From: Streptomyces sp. CB03234 | GTDB lineage: Bacteria > Actinomycetota > Actinomycetes > Streptomycetales > Streptomycetaceae | Direction of reading: 5' to 3' | Assembly: GCF_001905885.1 (NCBI RefSeq) | Contig: NZ_LIYH01000009.1 | Span: 1-64,000, forward strand | Length of the DNA: 64,000 nt | In this document: piece by piece, positions 34,479 through 41,870 of the stretch | How the letters are laid out: each line of letters begins with the position of its first letter | Position numbering within the stretch: the first letter of the stretch is position 1 | Made by a program: the position numbers and the translations under genes | The notes under the pieces: generated by a model | Seen by the model: only the letters and a program-made list of their open reading frames with translations | What the model was told of the DNA's origin: nothing | The model's database searches: none

Positions 34479-35227
34479 GCGGCCCGGGCCAGTGCGCGGC
34501 GGTCCGTGTGGCGGTCGGCGGGGATCGGGGGCAGGAGCCGGATCTCCGCGGTCAGCCCACGGGCCGTCGCGACCCGCCACAGCGACGCGGTGAGCGGGTC
34601 GTCGCCGACGAAGGCCGCCGGGCCGGTCGGGCGGTAGGTGATGCGTACGGGCCGGACGGCGGCGCCCGCGTCGAGCGCGGCCTGGAAGGCGGCGGGCCGG
34701 AACCGGCCGTGGGCCCGGCCGCACCAGGTGGAGCCCTCGGGGAAGACGACCACGCGGGAGCCGCCGCGCAGGGCCTCCGCGATGTGCCGGACCGTGCCGG
34801 GCAGGGAGCGCAGCCGGTCGCGTTCGAGGAACAGGGTGCCGCCACGGGCGGCGAGCGGGCCGAGCAGCGGCCAGTGCCGTACCTCGCTCTTGGCGAGCAT
34901 CCGGCCCGGCAGGACGGCGGCGACGAGCGGTATGTCGAGCCAGGAGACGTGGTTGGCGACCACGAGCTGCGGCCCCTTCCCCGGTACGCCGCCGGTGATG
35001 CGTACGCGTACGCCGAAGGCCCGGAGCACCGTCCGGCACCAGAGCCGGGTGGCCCGCTCGCGGGCGGCGCGGCCGAGGGGCGCGGTGAGGGGCGCGAGGA
35101 GCACGCCGGCGAGCACGGCCAGGACGCCGGCCGTCAGCCGCGCGACGGCCCTGGCGCCGGTGGCCTTTCGCGTCGTACGGGCACAGTGGCGGGGCGTGCA
35201 GGGCGCGCTGGGCAGCCAGGCGCTCAT
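34373..35227 (-). CDS. olsA: PlsC-type acyltransferase, probable OlsA
   Basis: The 284-residue membrane-bound 1-acyl-glycerol-phosphate acyltransferase-type protein has ANHVSWLDIPL (HX4D), LERDRL and VVFPEGSTWCG. An N-terminal membrane segment (VLAVLAGVLLAPLTAPL) anchors it. It is coupled (TGATG) to an upstream OlsB-like N-acyltransferase. In ornithine-lipid synthesis OlsA adds the second acyl chain to lyso-ornithine lipid, and that is its likely job here; phosphatidic acid synthesis is the alternative. The C-terminal tail is encoded antisense to the end of egtD. Confidence 0.85.
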   Translation of the reverse strand: MSAWLPSAPCTPRHCARTTRKATGARAVARLTAGVLAVLAGVLLAPLTAPLGRAARERATRLWCRTVLRAFGVRVRITGGVPGKGPQLVVANHVSWLDIPLVAAVLPGRMLAKSEVRHWPLLGPLAARGGTLFLERDRLRSLPGTVRHIAEALRGGSRVVVFPEGSTWCGRAHGRFRPAAFQAALDAGAAVRPVRITYRPTGPAAFVGDDPLTASLWRVATARGLTAEIRLLPPIPADRHTDRRALARAAQTAVASDSANRPSSSVHQCANSIPDRASSLRTPS

Positions 35228-36003
35228 CACGCGGGGGCGAGGGAGAGGAAGTGCCGCAGGTAGCGGGGGTTGGTGCGGCGCAGCGACAGCAGGACGTACA
35301 GGTCGGCGACGCCGAAGTCGGCGTCGTGGGCGGGCGCCCCGCAGACCCAGGCACCCAGGCGCAGGTAGCCGCGCAGCAGGGGCGGGAGCTCGGTGCGGCC
35401 GGCGGGCCGGGCGACGCCCTCGGCGGACCAGAGCTTGTGCGGGGTGACCCAGTACTCCTCGGGGGCCAGGTGCTTGGCCTTGACCGTGTCCCAGGTGGCG
35501 GCGGCGAGGGCGCCGCCGTCGGCGAGCGGGAGGGAGCAGCAGCCGGCCAGCCAGGTGTGGCCGGTGCGGGTCATGTAGCGGGCGATGCCGGCCCAGATGA
35601 GGGAGATCACGGCGCCGTTGCGGTGGGCGGGGTGGACGCAGGAGCGGCCGACCTCGACGAGGTCGTCGCGGACTGGGGCGAGGCGGCTGAGGTCGAACTC
35701 GCCCTCGGAGTACAGCCGGCCGACGATACGGGCGCGCTCGGGCGGGAGCAGCCGGTAGGTGCCGACGACGTCGCCGGTGGCCTCCTCGCGTACGAGGAGG
35801 TGGTCGCAGTACGCGTCGAACTCGTCGCCGTCCAGGCCCGGTTCCGGCCCGTCGAGGCGCGCCCCCAGTTCGCCCGCGAACACCTGGTGGCGCAGCCGCT
35901 GGGCGGCGCGTACCTCCTCCTGGTCCTGGGCGAGCGAGACGACGTAGCGGGGCTGCGGCGCGGCGGGCGGGGCGGGTGCGAGGGTGGCGGGGGATGCGGG
36001 CAT
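35227..36003 (-). CDS. olsB: Ornithine N-acyltransferase, OlsB-like
   Basis: The 258-residue GNAT-fold protein is of the hemolysin/OlsB type (Acetyltransf_5). Motifs: VVSLAQDQEEVRAAQRLRHQ, VFAGELGARLDG, EFDAYCDHLLVR, VGTYRLLPPE, FDLSRL and VGRSCVHPAHRNGAVISLIW. It would transfer a 3-hydroxyacyl group from ACP to ornithine, giving lyso-ornithine lipid. The adjacent PlsC-type gene supports this. Ornithine lipids replace phospholipids under phosphate limitation, which fits the phoD gene in the same region. The N-terminus is Pro/Ala-rich. Confidence 0.86.
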   Translation of the reverse strand: MPASPATLAPAPPAAPQPRYVVSLAQDQEEVRAAQRLRHQVFAGELGARLDGPEPGLDGDEFDAYCDHLLVREEATGDVVGTYRLLPPERARIVGRLYSEGEFDLSRLAPVRDDLVEVGRSCVHPAHRNGAVISLIWAGIARYMTRTGHTWLAGCCSLPLADGGALAAATWDTVKAKHLAPEEYWVTPHKLWSAEGVARPAGRTELPPLLRGYLRLGAWVCGAPAHDADFGVADLYVLLSLRRTNPRYLRHFLSLAPA

Positions 36004-36679
36004 GGCGGTCTCCTGTGCCGGAGGGAAGGGCCCGGACCTCGGCTGCGGCGGCCCGGCTCCTTACTTCTTCCGTGGCCGGCTGGATTCGACATGACCGCGC
36101 GGCGGAGCGCGGATGTGCGACGGCTGAATGCCCGGTACGCGGCCCGGTCCGGGGCCCCGCGCCGCCGGGCCGGCGCCCTCACAGGTACGTCGTACACCAC
36201 CGCCCGTGCGCGCCCCGGGCCGGCGCCCTCACAGGTACGTCGTACACCACCGCCCGTGCGCGCCCCGGGGCGGCGCCCTCACAGGTACGTCGTACACCAC
36301 CGCCCGTGCGCGCCCCGGGGCGGCGCCCTCACCAGTACGCCGTACACCGCCGCGCCCCTCGGCACGGGCGCACCCACCGCGCCGGGGCGCGCCAAGTCGG
36401 TGACACGGACGGCCACCGCCAGGCCGTTCCCCCGGCGCGGCGAGCGCCGCCGGGCGGGGCCGGTCCGGGTCACGCCGGCGCCGCCCCCGGCACGGCACAT
36501 CCGCCGGGCCGGACGCTGAACCGACATCGCGGACAGCCGCCGCCCGGGCCGCTCCCCCCGCGGGGCGAGCGCCACAAGGCCGTCGAGGTACCGCCGGGGC
36601 GACGGCGCCAGGGCCGGGGCGGGGCGCACGCACCGCGCAGGGGCGCCGCTCAGGGGCGGGGGCCCCGGCGGAGGGCGGG
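36004..36679. other. Intergenic region holding a tandem repeat
   Basis: About 680 bases between olsB and the sugar-binding lipoprotein. The first half must carry the olsB promoter and contains the 50-base repeats. The rest is very GC-rich with no convincing gene on either strand. Confidence 0.6.
36171..36358. repeat. Tandem repeat of a 50-base unit, 3.7 copies
   Basis: Three almost perfect copies (36171-36220, 36221-36270, 36271-36320) and a degenerate fourth. Each contains ACAGGTACGTCGTACACCAC followed by CGCCCGTGCGCGCCCCGG. Inside each unit, GTACGTCGTAC is a near-palindrome. Copies 2 and 3 are identical and copy 1 differs by one base, so the array is recent. Confidence 0.92.
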
Positions 36680-37960
36680 TCAGCGGTCGCCGGACAGGGT
36701 GGCGGTGATCTTCGCCGAGGCGGTCTTCGCGGCACGTTGGGGGGACTCGCCCTCCAGGACCGCCGTCATGTACGGCTTGATGGGGTTGGCCGCTTCGACG
36801 GCCGCCCATTCCGGCGAGTTGGGGGTCGCCCGGCCGCGCGCGGCGCCCGCGGCCATCGCCGCGGTGGCTTCCCGGCCTTCGACGGCGGAGGCCAGGGACG
36901 ACTTGTTGGGGACGTAGTTCATGGTGCGGGCGAGGTCGGTCTGCCACTGCTCGCCGGCCAGGGCCGTGACGACCGATATGGCGGCGTGCCGGTCGCGCGA
37001 GTTCAGCGGGACGATCAGGTCGGAGCCGCCGGTGAAGACCGCGCACGGCTTGTCGGCCGTTCTGCCGGGGATCGGGAAGAAGCCGAGCTTGCCCTTGAGG
37101 GCCGGGTTCCGTTCCTCGATGGCGGCCGCGGCGTTCGGCGGCGCGATGATCTGGGCCACGTCTCCCCTGGCGAAGACCTGGGCCTGCGGCGGGGTCTCCT
37201 CGTCCGCGTCCTTGGGGCCCTCGCCGAGTTCCTGGAGCTCCTTGTAGACGTCCATGCCGCGCAGGGCGGCGGGGCTGTCGAGGGCGCCCGTCCACTTCCC
37301 GTTCTTCTCGACCGCGAGTTCGCCGCCCTCGTCCCAGATGAACCCGGCGAGGGTGTACCAGTCCTGCCCGGCGAGGTAGATGCCCTGTGTGCCGCCGCCG
37401 CTGTCGTTGAGCTTCTCGGTGTCCTCCAGCCACTCCTCGCGGGTCTTGGGCGGCGCTTCGATCCCGGCCCGGTCGAACAGGTCCTTGTTGTAGATGACGA
37501 CCCGGTTGGCCGCGTACCAGGGGATGCCGTACTGGGCACCGTCGACCCGGCCGGGTTCGGCGAGGCCGGGGAGCCAGTCCTCGTAGCCGAGGTCCCGCAC
37601 CGATTCGAGCGTCAGGTCGTACAGCAGGTCGGTGTCGGCGTACTGGGCGACCTGCGTGTTGCCGACCTCGATGACGTCGGGCGCGTCGTCGCTCTGCAGC
37701 GCGGCGGTGACCTTCTTGCCGATGCCGGTCCACTCCTGGAAGGTGACCTCCAGGTTGATGCCGGGGTGCTCCTTCTCGTACGCCGTGGTGAACCGCTTCA
37801 GGAAGTTGTCGGACACGCTGCCCTTCATCAGCCACACGGTCACCGTGCGGGGGCCGCCCGCCTCTTCGCCCGGCAGCAGCCCGCAGCCGGTCAGGGTGGG
37901 CGAGGCCAGGGAAACGAGCGCGCAGGCGCAGGCCAGGAAGCGCTTCTTCACGTAGGTCAC
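36680..37960 (-). CDS. Sugar ABC transporter substrate-binding lipoprotein
   Basis: The 426-residue family 1 solute-binding protein has a lipobox (TLTGCGLLPGEE, Cys near 26). Family segments include TVTVWLMKGSVSDNFLKRFT, DAPDVIEVGNTQVAQYADTD, GIPWYAANRVVIYNKDLFDR and FTGGSDLIVPLNS. It would bind a sugar outside the cell and hand it to an ABC permease. No permease genes are adjacent, so it must use components encoded elsewhere. A DasR-like palindrome 79 bases before the start suggests an aminosugar or chitooligosaccharide ligand. Confidence 0.9.
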   Translation of the reverse strand: MTYVKKRFLACACALVSLASPTLTGCGLLPGEEAGGPRTVTVWLMKGSVSDNFLKRFTTAYEKEHPGINLEVTFQEWTGIGKKVTAALQSDDAPDVIEVGNTQVAQYADTDLLYDLTLESVRDLGYEDWLPGLAEPGRVDGAQYGIPWYAANRVVIYNKDLFDRAGIEAPPKTREEWLEDTEKLNDSGGGTQGIYLAGQDWYTLAGFIWDEGGELAVEKNGKWTGALDSPAALRGMDVYKELQELGEGPKDADEETPPQAQVFARGDVAQIIAPPNAAAAIEERNPALKGKLGFFPIPGRTADKPCAVFTGGSDLIVPLNSRDRHAAISVVTALAGEQWQTDLARTMNYVPNKSSLASAVEGREATAAMAAGAARGRATPNSPEWAAVEAANPIKPYMTAVLEGESPQRAAKTASAKITATLSGDR

Positions 37961-38038
37961 CTTTTGCGTGTGCAGGGAGAGTTGACCCGGCGTGGGGGGA
38001 AGCGAAGCGGGTTCGCCGCGGGCGTGATGGCTGGATTT

Positions 38039-38050
38039 TGGTATGGACCA
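38039..38050 (-). promoter_or_regulatory. DasR-like operator before the sugar-binding gene
   Basis: On the coding strand the site reads TGGTCCATACCA, close to the core of the DasR response element (TGGTCTAGACCA), matching 9 of 12 bases and keeping both TGGT/ACCA half sites. It lies 79 bases upstream of the start codon. DasR represses aminosugar-use genes in Streptomyces; binding here is inferred. Confidence 0.5.
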
Positions 38051-38099
38051 ACGGGTGGGTCAAGGGGCGGGGGTCAACGGGCGCGGCGCACCCGGCGGC

Positions 38100-40661
38100 T
38101 CACGCCCGCGTGCGCCGGAGCAACGGGGGCAGCACGGGCAGGCCCCGCGCCACGCGGGCCGCCACCGCCGCGTACGCGACCCCCGCGGCCAGTGACGCCA
38201 GCAGCGCGAGCCAGCCCGAGAACTGGTCCACGCGCGGGTAGACCTGCCAGTGGACGACGTAGATGTACAGCGAGCTGCCGGCCAGCAGGCCCGCGACCCG
38301 GCTGACCGGACCCGGGCTCGGCAGACGCGGCACCCATACGAGCAGGACGAAGCCCGACACGATCAGTGCCTCCCGCGCCGGTTCGCCGGAGAAGAACCCG
38401 GGGACGGTGAGCAGGGCGGCCGCGGTGACCAGGAGCCGTTGCCGTACGGTGCTCGCCTTCGCGGCGGCCCAGCCGAGGGCGAACAGCCAGGGCACGACGA
38501 ACGCCGTCGGCAGGTGGATCCGGTCGCGGAGGCCGAGGACGTCGTACCGGGTGAGGAGCGCCAGCGCGGCGAGGGCCATGGGGAGGCCGAAGGGGTGGCG
38601 CCGCTCCAGCCGGTCGACGGCCGGGACGGCGAGCAGCGCGGTGACGGCGAGCAGCAGGAAGACGAGGACCTCGATGAACCAGAAGGGCGCCACATGGCCC
38701 TCGCGCGGCGGGAGGAAGCTTTCGAAGAGGAGGAGGGTGGCGAGCCCGTAGTCCTCGGTGAGGAGCAGCATCAGGGCGGTCCAGGCCATGGTGGGTACGA
38801 CGACGCGTGTGATGCTGCGCCGCACGTGGCGGACGCGTTCGCGGCGCCCGGCGGATGTCAGGTGGAAGCGGGCGAGGTTGAACCCCGCGACGGCGAGCAG
38901 CAGGTGGGCGCCGCCCTTGATGTGGAAGACGGGGATGTGCGAGCCGACGACGCAGACGATCGCGAAGGCGCGCAGCGCGATGCTGGTGTCCAGGGTGCGC
39001 AGGGCCTTCCCGGCCTTCCCCGGCTCTCTTCCCGGTGCCTGGAGCAGTTCGCGGATCGGGAGGGTGTGCCAGTGGGGCGGGAGGTGGCCGAGGGTCTGTT
39101 CGAGGTTCAGGGACATCTCGACGTACGAGAGCGAGTCGCCGCCCAGGCCGGTGAAGGTGCTGTCCTCGGTGACGTCCGGCCGGTCGAGGACCTCGGCGTA
39201 CAGCCGGCACAGCCGCGCCGCGTCGACGGGCCCCGTCGGCAGCGGGGCGTCGGTGGATATCAGGTCGCGTACGGCCCGGTAGTCGGGCTTTCCGGAGGCC
39301 AGCCTAGGGAGTTCGGGGAGGAGGTGGACGTGGACGGAGCGCGGTGGCAGGCCGCACTCCTTCACCACCAGCCGCCGGACGTGCCCGGCGTCGACGCCGC
39401 CGCGGACGGCGGCCACCACGAGCCGGTCGTCACCGCCCGCGCAGTAGGCGGTGATGCCCCGGCCGGCGAGCATCGACTCGATGCGTTCCGGGTCGACCCG
39501 GAGGCCGAGTATCTTCGCGAACCGGCTGACGCGGCCGACGACTTCGTAGAGGCCGTCGGGGGCGCGGCGCCCGATGTCGCCGGTGCGCAGTTCACCGACG
39601 GTGCGGCCGAGGGCGAGGTCGGCGGGGTTCTCGGCGTACCCGAGCATGACGTTGGGCCCCGTGTAGACCAGTTCGCCGGTGCCCGGCTCGGGCCAGTCGG
39701 GGTGGGGTTCGAGGCGGAACGACCCGCCGGGTACGGGGACGCCGATCGCCTGCGGACGGCCGGCCGCGCGCTCCGGCGGCAGGTAGGCCATGCGGGCGGT
39801 CGCCTCGGTCTGGCCGTACATGACGAACAGGTCCCAGCCGCGGCGGCGTCCGAGGTCGGCGTAGCGGGTGACCCGGTCGGGGTCCAGCCGGCCGCCGGCC
39901 TGGGTGAGGTAGCGCAGGTGCGGGAGGTCCATGTCGGCGAAGCCGACCCGGTCGAGCAGTTCGAAGGTGTACGGGACGCCGGCGAACGTCGTGGCGCGCC
40001 GGGCGCGCAGGAGGTCCCAGAAGCAGGTGTCGGCCACCGAGAGGTCGGTGAGGACGAGCCCGGCGCCACTCAGCAGGTGGCTGTTGATGACGGACAGGCC
40101 GTAGCAGTAGTGCATGGGCAGGGTGGTGGCGGCGCGGTCGTCGGGGCGGATGCCGAGGTAGGTGGCGATGGACTCGGCGTTGGCCTGGACGTTGTCGTGG
40201 GAGAGCCGGACGAGCTTGGGCGAGCCCGTGGTGCCGGAGGTGCTCAGGAGGAGCGCGAGGTCCTCGTGGAGGGTGTGTACGGAGCCGGCGCGCCGTTCGT
40301 GGAGGGCCCAGCGGCCGTCCCGGTCGGGGGCGGCGACGACGTCGGGGTCGTACGCGTCGGTGAGGGACCGTACCGCTTCGGCGTTGTCCCCGGGGACCAG
40401 CAGCACGGGGTGGCCCGCGGCGAGGGCGGCGAGGTAGGTGACGAGGGCGTCGACGGTGTTGGCGCCGGCGAGCAGGACCAGGCGCCGCCCCGGGCCGAGG
40501 CGCCGGGCCGCCTGGGCGACCCGGTCGGCGAGAGCGCGGTAGGACACCTCGCCGTCCCGGGTGAGCAGGGCGGGGCGGTCACCGAAGGCCGCCAGGCGGC
40601 GCGCGAACGGGACGGCCCTGGTAACCGGGCGCGGGTCGGGGGTGATGAGCACGGGGCGCAT
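38100..40661 (-). CDS. Adenylation-carrier-acyltransferase 3 fusion protein
   Basis: The 853-residue protein has three parts. Residues 1-460 form an AMP-forming adenylation domain (STSGTTGSPK at 140-149, YGQTEAT at 282, ELRTGDIGRR at 357, GRVSRFAKILGLRV at 376, SGKPDY near 456). Residues 475-545 form a carrier domain with the phosphopantetheine Ser in GLGGDSL (S510). Residues 555-850 form an acyltransferase-3 membrane domain with the R-x10-H motif (R564, H575) and about ten helices. It would activate an acyl or amino acid, load it on the carrier and pass it to an acceptor at the membrane. The start overlaps an iron-box-like sequence; it is divergent from a ferric ABC transporter. Substrate and acceptor unknown. 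Confidence 0.9.
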   Translation of the reverse strand: MRPVLITPDPRPVTRAVPFARRLAAFGDRPALLTRDGEVSYRALADRVAQAARRLGPGRRLVLLAGANTVDALVTYLAALAAGHPVLLVPGDNAEAVRSLTDAYDPDVVAAPDRDGRWALHERRAGSVHTLHEDLALLLSTSGTTGSPKLVRLSHDNVQANAESIATYLGIRPDDRAATTLPMHYCYGLSVINSHLLSGAGLVLTDLSVADTCFWDLLRARRATTFAGVPYTFELLDRVGFADMDLPHLRYLTQAGGRLDPDRVTRYADLGRRRGWDLFVMYGQTEATARMAYLPPERAAGRPQAIGVPVPGGSFRLEPHPDWPEPGTGELVYTGPNVMLGYAENPADLALGRTVGELRTGDIGRRAPDGLYEVVGRVSRFAKILGLRVDPERIESMLAGRGITAYCAGGDDRLVVAAVRGGVDAGHVRRLVVKECGLPPRSVHVHLLPELPRLASGKPDYRAVRDLISTDAPLPTGPVDAARLCRLYAEVLDRPDVTEDSTFTGLGGDSLSYVEMSLNLEQTLGHLPPHWHTLPIRELLQAPGREPGKAGKALRTLDTSIALRAFAIVCVVGSHIPVFHIKGGAHLLLAVAGFNLARFHLTSAGRRERVRHVRRSITRVVVPTMAWTALMLLLTEDYGLATLLLFESFLPPREGHVAPFWFIEVLVFLLLAVTALLAVPAVDRLERRHPFGLPMALAALALLTRYDVLGLRDRIHLPTAFVVPWLFALGWAAAKASTVRQRLLVTAAALLTVPGFFSGEPAREALIVSGFVLLVWVPRLPSPGPVSRVAGLLAGSSLYIYVVHWQVYPRVDQFSGWLALLASLAAGVAYAAVAARVARGLPVLPPLLRRTRA

Positions 40662-40662
40662 C

Positions 40663-40681
40663 TTAGGCAGGCCTTACTTCG
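40663..40681 (-). promoter_or_regulatory. Iron-box-like site at the start of the fusion gene
   Basis: TTAGGCAGGCCTTACTTCG matches 11 of 19 positions of the IdeR/DmdR consensus TTAGGTTAGGCTAACCTAA, including the TTAGG arm. It ends one base before the start codon and covers the ribosome site. Weak alone, but supported by the better site on the other arm of the divergon. Confidence 0.45.
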
Positions 40682-40766
40682 CTGAAAAGGCACAGAAACG
40701 TCACGAACCTGGCGACTCGTCACCTGACACACCGTAGAGCAGCCGTTATCACGCCGTGATTGACGG

Positions 40767-40785
40767 TGAGGTTAGCTTTACCTTA
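40767..40785 (+). promoter_or_regulatory. DmdR/IdeR iron box before the ferric transporter operon
   Basis: TGAGGTTAGCTTTACCTTA matches 14 of 19 positions of TTAGGTTAGGCTAACCTAA. It lies 64 bases before the start of the substrate-binding gene, where a repressor would block the promoter. It suggests repression by Fe2+-DmdR and expression under iron starvation. Confidence 0.7.
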
Positions 40786-40848
40786 TCCATAGGGGGCTCA
40801 CAGGTTCTCCGTTCCTGTGCTCCGCTCCTCCCGTCAGGAAGGCACCAC

Positions 40849-41865
40849 ATGCGCCGCCCCTCGGCCCGCCGCCTCGCCGCCGCCGTCGCGGCAGGTCTGC
40901 TCCTGCCCGTCCTCGGGGCCTGCAGCGACGACCCGGCCGGCCTCGTCATCTACTCCGGCCGCAACGAGAACCTCGTCAAGCCGCTGATCGAGAAGCTGGA
41001 GAAGCACCTCGGCACCACGGTCGAGGTGCGCTACGGCGACAGCGCCGAGCTCTCGGCGCAGCTCCTGGAGGAGGGCGACAAGACCGAGGCCGGCCTGTTC
41101 CTGTCGCAGGACGCGGGAGCCCTCGGCGCGCTGTCCAAGGAGGGCAGCCTCGCCCCGCTGCCCAAGGCGACGCTCGACAAGGTCGCGCCCGCCTACCGCG
41201 GTGCCGCCGGCGACTGGACCGGCGTCAGCGGCCGGGTCCGGGTCATCGCGTACAACGCCGACAAGGTGGCCACGCCCCCCAACAGCGTGCACGAGCTGGT
41301 GAAGCCGGAGTGGAAGGGCACGATCGGGTACGCCCCGGCCAACGCCTCCTTCCAGGCGTTCGTCACCGGCATGCGCGTCCTGGAGGGCGACGACGCCACC
41401 CGTGCCTGGCTCAAGGGCCTGAAGGCCAACGGCGCCAAGCCGTACGACAAGAACACCGACGTGCTCAACGCCGTCGACTCCGGCGAGGTCTCCCTCGGCC
41501 TGCTCAACCACTACTACTGGTACGAGAAGGTCGCCGAGGAGGGCGAGGACAAGGTCGACGCCAAGGTCCACTTCCTGCCCAAGGGCGACCCGGGCGGGCT
41601 GGTCAACGTGGCCGGCGCGGGCATCCTGAAGGGCGGGGACGCCAAGCGCTCCGAGTACGCGCAGAAGGCCGTCGACTTCCTGCTGTCCGCCGAGGCTCAG
41701 CGGTACTTCGCCGAGGAGACCAAGGAGTACCCGCTGGCCGCCGGGGTGAAGTCGGCCAAGGGCGTGCCGCCGCTGGAGTCGCTGCAGCCGCCGAAGATCG
41801 ACCTCGGCCGGCTGGACTCGCTGAAGGAGACCCTGGCCATGCTCCAGGACGTCGGAATGGTCTGA
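40849..41865 (+). CDS. Ferric iron ABC transporter substrate-binding lipoprotein
   Basis: The 338-residue FbpA-type protein has a lipobox (LLPVLGACSDD, Cys near 25). It carries family segments LVIYSGRNENLVKPLIEKLE, VEVRYGDSAELSAQLLEEG, GLFLSQDAGALGALS and VSLGLLNHYYWYE, where the paired Tyr bind Fe3+. AGGAAGG precedes ATG 40849. It delivers ferric ion to the permease encoded five bases downstream. An iron box precedes the gene. Confidence 0.93.
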   Translation: MRRPSARRLAAAVAAGLLLPVLGACSDDPAGLVIYSGRNENLVKPLIEKLEKHLGTTVEVRYGDSAELSAQLLEEGDKTEAGLFLSQDAGALGALSKEGSLAPLPKATLDKVAPAYRGAAGDWTGVSGRVRVIAYNADKVATPPNSVHELVKPEWKGTIGYAPANASFQAFVTGMRVLEGDDATRAWLKGLKANGAKPYDKNTDVLNAVDSGEVSLGLLNHYYWYEKVAEEGEDKVDAKVHFLPKGDPGGLVNVAGAGILKGGDAKRSEYAQKAVDFLLSAEAQRYFAEETKEYPLAAGVKSAKGVPPLESLQPPKIDLGRLDSLKETLAMLQDVGMV

Positions 41866-41870
41866 GCGCG

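Noticed and set aside
36171..36358. CRISPR array
   Set aside because: The 50-base copies are directly adjacent with no variable spacers, and no cas gene is present. The same holds for the 19- and 29-base arrays.
38100..40661. Adenylation-carrier gene as part of an NRPS siderophore cluster
   Set aside because: No condensation domain, hydroxylase, export or ferri-siderophore receptor gene is within the window, and the adjacent transporter is of the free-ferric type.
38250..40685. 811-codon plus-strand frame
   Set aside because: Antisense to the adenylation-carrier-AT3 gene; Gly/Asp/Glu/Val-rich mirror sequence.
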